Positions 10,061 through 20,851 of a stretch of 64,000 nt of DNA are shown here, one piece after another. This DNA is from Auricularia sp. M13 (taxonomy: Eukaryota > Basidiomycota > Agaricomycetes > Auriculariales > Auriculariaceae): assembly GCA_037042915.1 (NCBI GenBank), contig CM073194.1:5084001-5148000 (forward strand), given 5' to 3'. A program made the position numbers and the translations under genes. The notes under the pieces were generated by a model, which ran no database searches, was not told the DNA's origin, and saw only the letters and a list, made by a program, of their open reading frames with translations. Each line of letters opens with the position of its first letter. The stretch's first letter is position 1.

Positions 10061-12391
10061 AGCGTCATCCGACACTCTGAGTCTCATCTCACAGACGGGC
10101 TGAGACCGAGCGGCGCTGCGGCATCCGATTCAGGGAGAACGCGCGGCATCGGGTTCCTTTTCCACTGAGAATTGTGCCACATGGCCGCGACGACCTCCCT
10201 GCAACTCGACCCGGGAACCTCGTCGTTTAATCTGTATGAGGTTCGCACGCTGTCGTCCGCGCAGCTGGCCTGGCTCTTGTTCCCGCGATGGGCCCGGGGT
10301 CGTGCAGGAACTTGAACTTGCCGTTCGCACAGCTGCTAATCTTAGAGCGCCCTCGGCCCAATGGTTCTCTTGCTCTGGTGACTTCGCCGAATTCTCAATT
10401 ATACATATCTCAGCACCGTCGGCATCGCAACATCACTGCATCGCTCGCTGAGGCATATCTCAACTCCTCGCAACGATCCAATTTCCCAGGGCTGGGATTC
10501 CGGAAGCTACGTGCCTAGGACCCCTGACGTCGTGCGATCGCGGTATCAAACACTCCGGTATCGACTCGGCGCTCCTTCTCTCTCTGTGGCTTCGGCTCAT
10601 GAGAACAGCGCGCCTCCGAGTCGGTGGTACGCGCACCCGTTTACACATCCCGCTCACACGACCAGCTTTTTTTTCGAAATCTTGAGCGCTCAGGCTGGTT
10701 CTCATCCGCTGTGCATATACCTTCGCTCTGACGTCGACCGACGACCGCAGCGATAGCGACATCTCTCCATATCCCAACAGCAGCGTCATATCCCATGCTC
10801 GCAATCTCCCCTCTTCGATGACTGCGAAGCCATATACAAGCCACCCTCCGTCACGTGTCACCCCACCTTCTGAGCTTCGCAGCTCTTCCGTCCTCCGGGA
10901 TCCACGCTTGCGCGATCCCGCGCCCGGGATCCACGCTTGCGCGATCCCGCGCCCGGGATACACCCCGTCGGAAATTGCACGCAAGCGATCACGAAATGCG
11001 CCCGCCTCGTTCCCACGTGTCCCCCGGCGCTCGACTCGTTCCCACGTTTCCGCCGGCGCTGCCGTCCGACTCCCGAACCGCTCAACTGCAGTGAAAACAC
11101 GAGGCGCGGGCAGGCGAGGCCTTCCCGGCACATTGCATTGGCTCGCCGTTTGGCGCTTCGCTCCGCGATTGGGTCGGGTAGGAAGCGCGCATTCGAGGCC
11201 CTCTGTATTGACTCGCATCACAGACCGACGGGCACGCTGCAGCGTCGGATTCGACGCTCACTGGGTCGGACTCTCCCTCGGGCTTCCCCTCTTTCACATG
11301 TCCAGGCCTGCGACTGCAGGCTGTATTCATACACTCACTGAAAGTAGCATCTCACTTAATACTGGTAGGATGAGTCTGGATGTTGAACACGCACTCGGGC
11401 ATCTCGGACAGTCACTAGTACTTTCACCCAATAGGAAGTTCACTGTATTACTTTCTTGCATGCGAAGGACCTGGCTGGCGTCTGTCGCCAAGCCCGCATG
11501 GTTCGATGCGCATGCGCAGCAGAGACGCGACGCTGGCTCGGCGTTTGCATCGTGATGTTAGCTCCCAGTGGGCGTTTGCCAGAAGAGCGGTTTTCGCAGC
11601 GCGCCCAGTCCTCCGGGAGCGTTTTCCGTGCTTTTAGATGTCCCGAAGCAGGCGCGCTTGAGATCTGCTTGCTGTACTTTGGTGGTCTCGTCTCGAAGAT
11701 CTCCTTACAACAGGGCGAAGATCGTCTGCGGGGTGACCCCTGCGCAAATAGTCCCCATGCAGTGGCATTGTGGCGAACGTAGTGCGAGAGAAGAACCAAC
11801 GCGCGCGCTGTACCTATTCATCGAGCAAGTTCGAGACGCGCTGCCAGTGAGGCTGCGATCGACAGGCACTCAATCTGCGCCTACTGTGCCCGGGTCAGTC
11901 TGCCATATTGCGCCAGTACAGTCATATCACACGCTGCCCTGCCGTGGCTGGTGGCCAATCTAGAACACTGGACGATCTGCCACGACGCCGCGCGAATCTT
12001 GACAGGATGCGGTGCTGCTTCTTTTTCAGGGCGCCGCGCCCTCGTTCACCTGCTTCACTCGTCGCCCGGCGTTCTACCAAGCGCGCGCGCCGAGAAATAC
12101 ATACATACATAGTCGTGGCTAGATGTACCAGTGTGAGTGCATGGGCAGGAGAGATAGTGATCGATATGGACGACGGATTCGGCACGTGATCCATGAGCGC
12201 GGTATCAGATCTTCGCCCGCGATCCCGTCCCTCCCCCCGCACTCGACGCGATGTTCATATGTAAAATTCTGTACAGTAGGCTCCTTATACCCTCTGGCAC
12301 TCGCAATCAACCTTTCGGGTGTGTGGATGGCTCAGGATCGCTCGAAGAACTCTCAGCACGACGGAATGACTCACCCTCAACCCGCCCTCAT
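10061..12391. other. Repeat-rich spacer before tRNA-Leu
   Basis: No supported gene. It contains the fourth dispersed-repeat copy (10627-10755), a 29-base duplication of CCGGGATCCACGCTTGCGCG at about 10896-10960, and a short CATA run near 12100-12111. Long open frames at 10460-11221 (minus) and 10818-11555 (plus) are of biased composition, overlap each other and match nothing I know. Confidence 0.45.
10627..10755 (+). repeat. Dispersed repeat, copy 4
   Basis: Reads TACGCGCACCCGTTTACAC, CACACGACCAGC, TCTTGAGCGCTC, GCTGGTTCT, GTGCATATACC and CTGACGTCGACC in that order, matching the copies left of the transposon. About 100 bases downstream it shares CACCCTCCGTCACG(C/T)GTCACC with copy 1 (near 708), so the repeated unit may extend several hundred bases. 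Confidence 0.6.
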
Positions 12392-12470
12392 GGCAGTTTG
12401 GCCGAGTGGTTAAGGCGCCGTGTTCAGGCCGCGGTCCGAAAGGGCGCAGGTTCGAGTCCTGCAGCTGTCA
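12392..12470 (+). tRNA. tRNA-Leu (anticodon CAG)
   Basis: Folds as a type II tRNA. The acceptor GGCAGTT pairs with AGCTGTC and is followed by discriminator A. The D arm is GCC-GAGTGGTTAA-GGC. The anticodon arm is CCGTG-TTCAGGC-CGCGG, with CAG in the loop. A long variable arm (TCC GAAA GGGC) and the T arm GCAGG-TTCGAGT-CCTGC follow. The long variable arm, CAG anticodon and A73 all fit leucine. No intron is present. Confidence 0.93.
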
Positions 12471-12789
12471 TCTGCAAGTCGAAGTTGAAGTTTTACCGCG
12501 GGAGATCGTACGGGTATTTGATACAACATGGCACCTGAGCTCATCAGTATCATAAGCTATGTTTTTCGATCATTCAACATGAATAAGCACTTCTCTATAT
12601 GATCTAGACTATGATCGCAGTAGCCATTTTCGACGCCATCCTTGCAGTACGCGCGATTGATCAGCCATAGTACGAAGCTCATCGTTCTCTGATTGAACGA
12701 TTCGAGGCGTTGGATGCTTCAAGCACTTTGATTTTTGCGCCTACGCGCTGTATGCGTCAGGAAGAGTAAGGAGGGTGCTACTACTGAAG
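12471..12789. other. Spacer between tRNA-Leu and HVVIE gene
   Basis: I see no gene here. It should hold the tRNA terminator region and the 3' untranslated region of the minus-strand HVVIE-repeat gene. Confidence 0.5.
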
Positions 12790-13656
12790 TTACATGAGGA
12801 ATCGTCGCTCCATTCGGCCTTCCCTTCTCACGACACCGCGAGCGAAACGAGCGCTGTGAACGACATTCGACCAACCGTCCGTCGGCTGGCCTTCAACGAC
12901 AACGTGCCCTTGAACAACGTCCTTGCCGTTCCCCGCAGTACTAGACTCGATGACGACGTGGTCGTCTGACATTTCGCCGCTGCCAGTCGTCGAAGCGGCA
13001 TCGACGTTGCTGGCGCTCGGGGGCGCGGCCTCAATGACGACGTGGTCGTCCATTGCGCCGCTGCCAGTAGTCGAAGCGGTATCGACGCTCGGGGGCGCGG
13101 CCTCAATGACGACGTGGTCGTCCATTGCGCCGCTGCCAGTAGTCGAAGCGGTATCGACGCTCGGAGGCACGCCCTCGATGACTACGTGGTCGTCTGACAT
13201 TCCGCCGCTGCCCGTCGTCGAATCGGTACCGACGTTGCTGTCGCTCGGAGGCGCGCCCTCAATGACGACGTGGTCGTCCATTGCGCCGGTGCCAGTAGTC
13301 GAAGCGGTATCGACGCTCGGAGACGCGCCCTCGATGACTACGTGGTCGTCTGACATTCCGCCGCTGCCCGTCGTCGAATCGGTACCGACGTTGCTGGCGC
13401 TCGGAGGCGCGACCTCAATGACTACGTGGCCCGCTATCACGACAGGGCCGTCCCCCTGGGAGGCCTGCACAAGCGGTGGACGTGACAAGCGGAAGGAGAG
13501 CGTGTTCCCGGCGGCGAAGAGTTGCTGGAGCAGCGCGCTCATGTCGGACTTGTCGTTGCCGCACCCGGCCATCGCGTTGCCTGGCTGTGGGTTGCAGCTC
13601 CCCGCGACGACGGAGGTAGTGTAAAAGAAGAGAACGAGCGCTGAGACGAAGAGCAT
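12790..13656 (-). CDS. Secreted HVVIE-repeat protein
   Basis: A single exon of 288 residues. The start at 13656 opens directly into a signal peptide (MLFVSALVLFFYTTSVVAG), and a TATA box lies about 115 bases upstream, so the longer in-frame start further up is unlikely. After a short Cys-containing region (SCNPQPGNAMAGCGN) come tandem units built on HVVIE: seven exact HVVIE plus one HVVVE. They alternate between a long form (PSASNVGTDSTTGSGGMSDD) and a short form (PSVDTASTTGSGAMDD). The DNA repeats are 60-75 bases and well conserved. The tail is basic and ends RRFLM. The repeats look Ser/Thr-rich and exposed, as in fungal surface proteins. I know no named family. Unlike Kex2-processed repeat peptides, no dibasic site separates the units. 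Confidence 0.8.
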   Translation of the reverse strand: MLFVSALVLFFYTTSVVAGSCNPQPGNAMAGCGNDKSDMSALLQQLFAAGNTLSFRLSRPPLVQASQGDGPVVIAGHVVIEVAPPSASNVGTDSTTGSGGMSDDHVVIEGASPSVDTASTTGTGAMDDHVVIEGAPPSDSNVGTDSTTGSGGMSDDHVVIEGVPPSVDTASTTGSGAMDDHVVIEAAPPSVDTASTTGSGAMDDHVVIEAAPPSASNVDAASTTGSGEMSDDHVVIESSTAGNGKDVVQGHVVVEGQPTDGWSNVVHSARFARGVVRREGRMERRFLM

Positions 13657-14391
13657 ATTGATAAGTTGCTGGTGTGGCGAATATTCGAACGAAGAGGTGC
13701 GACGGCGACCAGGCCGTTTGAGAGGGAAACGAAAGGCGAGTGGGGAACGTGGATGGCACCAGCGCACATTTATAGCTGTACCGTTCCCACTGCGCATGAG
13801 ACTCAAAGCAGATATGGTTTCCGTGTTGATGACGGCACGACGGCTTGGACGCGCAATAGCCCAAGCATAACGTCCCCATTCGGTGACAGGAATGTTGCCC
13901 AATGAGCAACCGGCTGGCAGGAATCAGGCAGTCTTGGCGCGATAGCCGAGCGGAACCGACCTGCCACATCGAGCGCACAGCCTAATCAGGGAGTTTGAAG
14001 AAATCCAGCCTCCATTTGCGGTCGTCCGCAGCAGTCCCCCAGCGCTGCATGCAGCTATTTTTACATGCTAAAATGATCAATAGAGGGCGATCTTGGCTGT
14101 ATCAATGCTGTCAAAGCCCGAACAGAACCAACCGGGCAGAAGTAGAGAGCATGACGGATCGCAGCAAGCAGGACGAGCGAAGAAGACTGTTGTGACAGAA
14201 TAGATGAGGACTGGGCTATCGTTCCCTTGTAGGTAAGAACTTGGACTTCTTTCTGTCCACTGCGCTCGCGTCCAAGACCGGGAATTCTGCCTTCACCCAG
14301 CGACAGGAAGCGGATGCAGTGCAAAAGCGTCAATTTTCAGAACTGTTGTCGATCAAACAAAGGGAGCCAGAGCTGAACTCGGAGAGATACC
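13657..14391. other. Promoter region and spacer
   Basis: The first part is the upstream region of the HVVIE-repeat gene; the rest is the 3' flank of RPA12. No further gene was seen. Confidence 0.5.
13767..13774 (-). promoter_or_regulatory. TATA box of HVVIE-repeat gene
   Basis: TATAAATG on the minus strand, about 110 bases upstream of the start codon at 13656. Confidence 0.6.
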
Positions 14392-14915
14392 CTAGTTGTT
14401 GACCGTCCAACGATGCTTACAGTCCGCGCACTGAGGCGATCTGAGCAATTTATGGCGATATCAATAGAAGCTTACGCTGTACAGAATCGTCGATCCCTCA
14501 TCAGCGCTGCGCAGCTGAAGCTCTTTGGCAAGCGCCTCTCGATATCCGCACGCCGGGCACTTCTCCTTTACGCGTAATAGAGCGTCGCCCGACGTCTGCG
14601 TCTGCGTCTTGCGCTTTTGCCGCAGAACGCTCGGAAAGGCGTCTGGATGCGAGCGCGTTACGACCTTGATATTATCATATGCTAAAAATCTTGGTCAGTG
14701 GGCGAATAAGATCCGTAGCAATGGCGCACAGGATGAAGGTTCAATGTGGCCGCATTGCTCGCAGGTCACGGTGTCCGTATTGATTTGTGGTAAATCGAGC
14801 AAGGTGCTGCAGTGTGGGCAGAAGAGCAGAACGCCTAGCCTTGAGCAATTAAACAGTATAAGAGGGAGTATAGTGCACCCGTACCAATTTTGTCCGCTCG
14901 CGCCGTCGACGACAT
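14392..14915 (-). CDS. RPA12: RNA polymerase I subunit RPA12
   Basis: Four exons, 14915-14885, 14834-14730, 14681-14476 and 14430-14392, give 126 residues, the normal length. The N-terminal zinc ribbon has Cys16, Cys19, Cys35 and Cys38 (FCPHC and TCEQC). The C-terminal TFIIS-like ribbon has Cys87, Cys90, Cys115 and Cys118, with the acidic hairpin RSADEGST (Asp106-Glu107) that enters the polymerase active site. It ends CKHRWTVNN as in the family. The protein stimulates RNA cleavage and termination by Pol I in the nucleolus. The start lies in a short first exon encoding MSSTARADKIG. The first intron must use the second of two nearby AGs (CTAG at 14838-14835), because the first would run into a stop. 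This is a host housekeeping gene. Confidence 0.93.
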
Positions 14916-15536
14916 CGTGGTACTTGTGGTACGAGCTAAAGAGGAAACACCGAGGAGGCGCCGGTCGGATCGGGCCGCGCTTTACTGTTTGTTTCCCCTC
15001 CTTGAACACAGGTAGTTTCAACTCGTTACCGAGACAGTGGTCGAAGGAGCATGAAAATGGTATGCATAGGTGCAAGTACGGCAAAGGGTAGAGCGCCACT
15101 GATCAACCGTGTCGCTTCGAAGTTGGAAGCACTATGTAGAACAACAGAGTTCCGACGAGGCAGGTCCGAGGTATCCATGAGCATCCCTTCGTTTGAATAA
15201 TGACCGGAGGAGGCCACGAGTTAACGCGACATCTTTAATTGCACCGAGTGCAAAGAATATATGGAGCAAAGTTCTGGTTGTCACTGTCATTCGACGCGGT
15301 CGTCGGGGATGAAGATCAGAGTCACTGAAAACAGCCGAAGCTCCCCTCACAAGCACACGTTTAGCAAAAAATTCACAAGGCACGCTTTCCGAGGAGTGTG
15401 CAAATGACAGATGCAGTTAATTGAGTGATCATAGAGTAGCAAAGAACGGTGCAGTTAAATCTAGTTGAAACGAACAGTTCAGTGGCTAGCTCGCGCTTCT
15501 CAATGTCATGGGCCGCGAATGACGCTTGCGACTCGC

Positions 15537-16152
15537 TTAGTCATCTGGGTCAGCCGCGCTAGGCTGTCCCGGGTTGAAAAGCAGCGCATCGATGCCAATG
15601 GGCATAGACTGAGCAACGACCTTGATGGTATGCGTGCCGACAGCGTGGCCGTGGCTGCTCACGAGGCGCTGTAGGAAGCTCTTAGTACATGTACTCTATC
15701 ATACTAGCTGACTTACCGTGCCGTACTGAATGCTCGGGGCCGCGTTAACGTTCTCAGAGCTGCCGATGTCGTTGCCGTCGAGGAAGAACTGGACCACTCC
15801 CTTGGAGCCTTTGAGGGTCACAGCGGAGACGGTGGCGCCGCTTCCGACGAAGGTTACCTCAGCCGAGCCGCCCTGCAGCTATCTCAGTATCTTGGGGTTA
15901 TTCGCGACCGATGAGAGCGACGTACGACGGGCACAACGGTGTAGCTTCCGCCACGGACGGCCGAGTTGTTATCGGTGACCTTGCTGGAACCCGCAGAGAA
16001 CTTCCAGGCAGCGGCTACGGCACGCTATGAGCAGCAAACAAGGGCATTTGTGACCAAAACAACGCACCGGTGTCATCGATGGTCGCGCTGTCTTGGGCAG
16101 CGACGAAACCGAGCGCAACAGCGACGAGAGCGACGAGGCGAGATGAGAACAT
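15537..16152 (-). CDS. Secreted beta-rich protein, unknown family
   Basis: Four exons, 16152-16068, 16014-15926, 15872-15717 and 15668-15537, give 153 residues. Residues 1-19 form a signal peptide ending FVAAQ. The mature protein is rich in Gly, Ser, Val and Thr, in strand-like patterns such as SYTVVPVGGSAEVTFVGSGA and VVQFFLDGNDIGSS. This resembles the jelly-roll-like ectodomains of many fungal surface proteins (GSG...V.LYG...G...V.IDG). It ends ALLFNPGQPSAADPDD without an anchor signal. A TATA box lies about 50 bases ahead of the start. It is probably exported; no enzyme motif was seen. Confidence 0.8.
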
Positions 16153-16200
16153 AGCGATTATGGGAATGGGGATGAGATTCAGAACACCAGTCGCGACCAG

Positions 16201-16208
16201 TATTTATA
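16201..16208 (-). promoter_or_regulatory. TATA box of secreted beta-rich gene
   Basis: TATAAATA on the minus strand, about 50 bases upstream of the start codon at 16152. Confidence 0.6.
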
Positions 16209-16909
16209 CCTTTGATTCGTAACCCCGAACAGAATTCAAGCGGACGAGTACCTGTCCGGATCGCATTGCGCCTGGCTGACGGCTTCTTCGCCTGTGCAAT
16301 GTTTGATGGAATAGCCAACGATCCTCCACGTTGTCGTTGCCACGGACTGAGTCCTCAACGTCCGCTGTCCTAATGTATTCCAGGCCTGTGCCACGCTCAG
16401 CAGGACTGCGACGATAGATTCGCTCACGCACCTGAGAGCTATCCGTTGCGCCTTCCCGCTGAGGTCACGCAATACCGGACACGCGCGTTTAACCAGCCAG
16501 CAGCGGTGGAGCCGGAGATCGTCTTGCCCAATTGGGTGTGATTCACAGCTTCTATGCCGTTACCGATATCCTCGAGTCCGGTCCATCGCGGCCTGAACTT
16601 GGCATCTACTATTGAGAAATGCGAAACACCTGGCACTTCCCCTGCCAGAGTCGGAACGTGATGACATCAAGGCAGCTCACATACTTAATGTATCGTGCGC
16701 CGTTGCAGAGGTTAGCATATGGACATCGAGGCTTGCGGTATTCCTGCAGGTACTTCGTTTGATTTGCTGGGACGGTGTACCGATAATCAAAATTTCAAAT
16801 TTCCCTGGGATGTGTGATTAACGTAACTGACCACAGCAACTCCAGCGAACCAGCTATACCATTGTACTACCTGCAGAGACACTCGCTTGGATATATCCAA
16901 TTCTAATTT
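16209..16909. other. Spacer
   Basis: Upstream region of the secreted beta-rich gene and 3' flank of the membrane-protein gene. No gene seen. Confidence 0.5.
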
Positions 16910-17815
16910 TCAAACAGGCGGCTTGTTGTGACTACGCCTCCATGAGCGTCGCACGAACGGATCCTCCTCCGGATCGTCTTGCGCATGTGCGAACGGGCTC
17001 GCGGGCTGCCTCTCGCGGACGCCCGCCTCGACCGCGCTGACGAAATACGGCATAGTCGACCCGGTGTGCATGGATTCGATCATAGTTGACTGTCGTTGGG
17101 CGCCGGCGCCGCTAAAGTCCGTGCGACGACAACGTCTTCGTCGGAGGAAGAAGACGAGACTGGCGATGAGGGCGAGGACAATAACTGCAACGATGGCGCC
17201 AATCGCAGCGGGAGTAATTCCAGCCTTTCCAGCGACTGCAGGCGTCGCCGAGTTTGTCGGCGAGTCGATGGTGTCTGAATACGTCGACGAGGAAGAAAAA
17301 CTGTCGATAGAGTTCTCCGGCAGAGAGGCTGATTGCATCGGGCGCGTCAGAGTGCTATCAGCTCCAGAGGAGCCTGAAGGCGTGGGTTGCGGCGCGCTGG
17401 TCGATTCTATCGGAACAGATGCGGCGCTTTTAGTCGACAACGGCGAAATGGGAGGCTCCTTGGATGAGCTAGGCCTGGGGGCAGGAATGGCGGGAGGAGA
17501 CGGGCTCTGCGAGGGTGTATGACCAGGACCAGGACCGGAACCAGGACTATCGCTATCGTCATCTTCATCTTCCGAGGCACTGTCATCGTCCGAGTCGTCG
17601 TTATCGTTCTCGCCGTTTTCGCCACTGCCTTCCCCAGGCGGTTGGAATATATTGGATAGAAAAGCAGAAATAGACTTGAGTTGGTTGTCGAAAGGACCGA
17701 GTGGGCCGGGAAATGGAGGACTGGCGCCAGGGAACGGAGGTGTACTGCCGGTTAGCGGAGGTATTCCGCTGCCCTGTGGGGATCCAAACTGGCGGCGGCC
17801 GAGAGCAGGACGCAT
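16910..17815 (-). CDS. Single-pass membrane protein, Ser/Thr-rich
   Basis: Open frame of 301 residues. It has a Pro/Gly-rich start (PPFPGASPPFPG), an Asp/Glu/Ser-rich stretch at 62-90, a Pro/Ser/Thr-rich stretch at 91-195, one membrane helix at about 203-224 (AIGAIVAVIVLALIASLVFF) followed by RRRRCRR, and a cytoplasmic tail of about 70 residues. The layout resembles fungal Mid2/Wsc-like surface sensors, but there is no WSC or other recognisable ectodomain. No signal peptide is visible at this start. A CCCCACAG acceptor at about 17785 would allow an upstream exon to supply the true N-terminus, so the start is uncertain. Confidence 0.65.
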   Translation of the reverse strand: MRPALGRRQFGSPQGSGIPPLTGSTPPFPGASPPFPGPLGPFDNQLKSISAFLSNIFQPPGEGSGENGENDNDDSDDDSASEDEDDDSDSPGSGPGPGHTPSQSPSPPAIPAPRPSSSKEPPISPLSTKSAASVPIESTSAPQPTPSGSSGADSTLTRPMQSASLPENSIDSFSSSSTYSDTIDSPTNSATPAVAGKAGITPAAIGAIVAVIVLALIASLVFFLRRRRCRRTDFSGAGAQRQSTMIESMHTGSTMPYFVSAVEAGVRERQPASPFAHAQDDPEEDPFVRRSWRRSHNKPPV

Positions 17816-20354
17816 CCTTGGAGACGGGCGAAGCGCGTGGTTACTGGGTGCAGCTCGCGCGTACTAGAGGGGTAGACGAGGGACAACGAGTGAAGGAACG
17901 AGGGTGAGCAGGCGGCGACCGGCACAGCATCGAGCTCTGCGAGGCAGCACGTCCGTTTGACTTGCTTCTGTCGACAGAGCAGTTTTTCGCAGTGGCCAGC
18001 TGCTAGCGCGACGACGTGATGGTTGCAAAACAAGATGCGGAAGTTACCGTCTCGCATCCGGACATTCGCCTTATCACCGTGATCGCGCCATCCTGAAAGA
18101 AAACCAAGATCATCCGCAGAACACAGAGACCGACTCGAGTAACGGCTCCGGCGTATTGCCTATGTCGCAAATGGCCAGCAAAGTGATACTTATGTCCGAG
18201 GGATTCGGAAAGTTATGCTCAGATCCCGATAGTGCATTGAACTTCGGTTGGGACGAGGCGCGTTCTCCGAGGGACAGCGCGTGCATCATTTTGACGAGCT
18301 CTGGTCCGAGGAGCTCTGCGGCCCAGGGTTTCGAGGGAGCCCAATAATTCACAGCTCTTGAGGTTTGGTATGACGCTGGCGCCTGTCCTCAGCAGCAGAC
18401 GGGCTGGGTTCCAAGAAGAGCGCACAAACGGGCGGCTGCTACACGCGTACGCCTCATGTCGCACACGTAGCATTTGCGTGACCGGCTCCGTCACGTACAG
18501 TATAATCATCCTTGCCGCTCATGGTAGACTCGTTCAGAGTCGCGAGGCTGTCGGCGTTCCGCTTCCTCCGGAAGCGCGGTAGCGGGTGCTAACCTGTTCG
18601 ACATTTTTAAACAACCTATCAGCACGGAATGCTGAGTGCGATGGGCAATGCGTACCACCAATGAGCGAATTAACGTACAGCTATGTTGCAAATATGTCCT
18701 TTTGCACCGTCAGAGTCGGTGGGCGCCGTGATACATAACAGCGATTCCGTGGACTCCGAGTCGTGAGCGTCCGCGGCAACGACAAGTGCAGAAGAATACG
18801 GAGGCCGGGCGCCGCAGGGAACTTGAAGCGCGAGAACTTTGGCCCCTCGGGCTCTCGCGCGCGGTTGCATTATCGAACTGCTGACCCCGTCACCGCGCTG
18901 GGGGAGGCACTGGCGCTCGCACTCGCGCCGCATTCCTCGTCCGCAAAGGCCGTTTCGGCGCTTGCCATGGCGGGTGAAGCCACCGCATCGACCTCGTCCT
19001 GCGCACGCGGCGGCGCCTCGATGCAGTGCGCCTGGAGTGCACCGACGGGGTTGCTCAGCGGAGAGCGAGGTAGCTGTGACGGTGATTGCAGGCGCAAATG
19101 AGTAGCGGCCTGCTCAGATACCCGCAACGACTGAACGATCACTCCTGTTGTGTCGTACACCGCGATACTGCCTACAGGAAGCTGTCGAATTTCCGGGCGG
19201 GGAAAGGGGGCTCGTAGTGACGTCGTCCAGTACTGCTCTCACGCGGTATCTGCCCGCATTTCTGAGCTGGCGGGACGAGCTGGATCCATGGCGGATAAAA
19301 TGGTGACGCAGCATAGAAGGACGATACTGTGCGGCGCGAGCAGGTGACTGTGCACTGTCGCCGACTCGCGTGGATCCAGCGTCTGCCATGCGCGCGAAGA
19401 GTTCCGAAAACTGCAGCATCCAGCACGAATGTAAATGCGACTACGCGAGCAAACAGCGTATGTGTCGGATCCGGGATTATCTTTTCTGGTACTTGGGCAA
19501 CATTCTGGTGGCAGACGAATGCCGGAATTTTGGGTGTGTACGCCGCACAGCGAGAGCGTTCACCGCCGTTATGTAACGCACATGAGCGGCGGTCCAGGCG
19601 GGCATAGTACTGGTATTCGCAAAGCCCCTGCGCGAGAGAAACCAGCCGTCACCTGAGCATCTTGCTGCATTGTGTGTTGGAGAAAGGCAAGCAATCGGCA
19701 TGTACGGCCCGGGCCGCCGCCGAATGGGGGCGGAGATGCCCGGCGCTTAAAAACTTGCTTGCTTCCATCCCGCTCCAGCTTACTCTTCGCTCTGGCCGAC
19801 GCTTTACTAGGCTACCCGGCTGTATGCTGTATCGACTTGTGATTACGCGGTCGACCAATAGGTCATGGGCTCGAACTCCTGGCATTGAAATTGCATGCTG
19901 CAACGTCTGGGAAACGAAATGGCTTCGGGATTGCGGTCACGATGCTCATACTCTGTTGACAAAGTCTGAATACCTTCTGGACGTGCTTTCACAGAGCTAT
20001 TTTCTTGGGTCGCTGTCTATGATAACATCGGGAATCCGGGCGTCCAAAGCGATGGTTTACAACTGCTCGGAGGCACGGACACCATTGTACTATCCGCCTA
20101 TGACGTTCGCCTTGTAGTCCTCGTGCATCCCGGCCATGATACACCCGAATGTTGCGTCTCGGCCAAGAACGGCGCAACTTTCTAATCTCAGATATGAAGC
20201 GGTTGTACTCGCGCTAAGGACCCAGGATTACCGCCCCCGATCGGACTTGGGGACTCTTCCTCGCCGCAGGACCGTTCTTTTCGTATTTTGTTGTTTGAAT
20301 TGCTACCTAAGCTCTTGGACAGTCATCGGGCATCCAGTGCCCGTTCTCCTCCAA
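17816..20354. other. Long stretch without a supported gene
   Basis: Many short frames on both strands, none with a domain, signal peptide or convincing exon chain. A tRNA-like B-box (GGCTCGAACTCC) lies near 19870 without a foldable partner arm. It is probably decayed intergenic DNA. Confidence 0.45.
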
Positions 20355-20362
20355 CATAAAAG
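20355..20362 (+). promoter_or_regulatory. TATA-like box of secreted protein gene 1
   Basis: CATAAAAG, about 63 bases ahead of the start codon at 20425. Confidence 0.5.
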
Positions 20363-20424
20363 CCCGCCATGAGCCATGTCTTTCCACATCCTCTCACCAA
20401 CCAGGAAGCCAAGTACTCACCGCA

Positions 20425-20851
20425 ATGCGCTTCTTCAACTTTGTCCTTGCCGCCATCGTTGCCGCCATCCCCACCAAGGCCTTCATCGCGTTCAGCGGCG
20501 ATCATTGCGACGGCGACCAAGGCTTCAACGTCGCTTGCGATGGCGCCTGCCACACCTTCGCTGGCCGCCACTCCTTCGTGGTACGCAGGCCGTGCTCAGC
20601 TTGGTTGAGATCTGACGGCACCCATATACATAGGCTGGCAGCGGCAATCACTGCGTCGCGTTCTTCACGCAGGAAAACTGCATCGGCGAGGAATTCGACT
20701 TCACCAATCAAGGCACCCAGTGCACCGTAAGCACACTCTTCGCCTTTCCACATCGCCGTACTCAATTCTCATCTGTTGAAACGCGCAGAACGTCAACACC
20801 GGCACGCCCGTCAATTCCTTCCGCTGCTTCGCCGGCTCGGGCTGTTCTTAA
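20425..20851 (+). CDS. 8-cysteine small secreted protein, copy 1
   Basis: Three exons, 20425-20580, 20634-20726 and 20789-20851 (52, 31 and 21 codons, phase-0 joins), give 103 residues. The signal peptide ends near residue 19 (MRFFNFVLAAIVAAIPTKA). Eight cysteines sit at 28, 38, 42, 59, 68, 82, 96 and 102. Core motifs are GDHCDGDQG, ACDGACHTFAGRHSF, GSGNHCVAFF and NVNTGTPVNSFRC. It belongs to a local family with copies at 21.8, 24.0, 49.4 and 58.0 kb that keep the same intron positions. The mature protein of about 84 residues with an even cysteine number suggests a disulfide-stabilised extracellular protein. I recognise no named family. Confidence 0.88.

Noticed and set aside
10460-11555. Overlapping 253- and 245-residue frames on opposite strands
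   Set aside because: They lie in repeat-rich DNA, overlap each other and lack any recognisable feature.
12923-13624. Plus-strand 233-residue repeat frame (TTWSSIAPLPVVEA type)
   Set aside because: It is the antisense of the HVVIE repeats; the minus-strand reading has a signal peptide and a TATA box.
19820-19895. tRNA-like sequence with a B-box resemblance
   Set aside because: No acceptor or D-arm pairing could be drawn.
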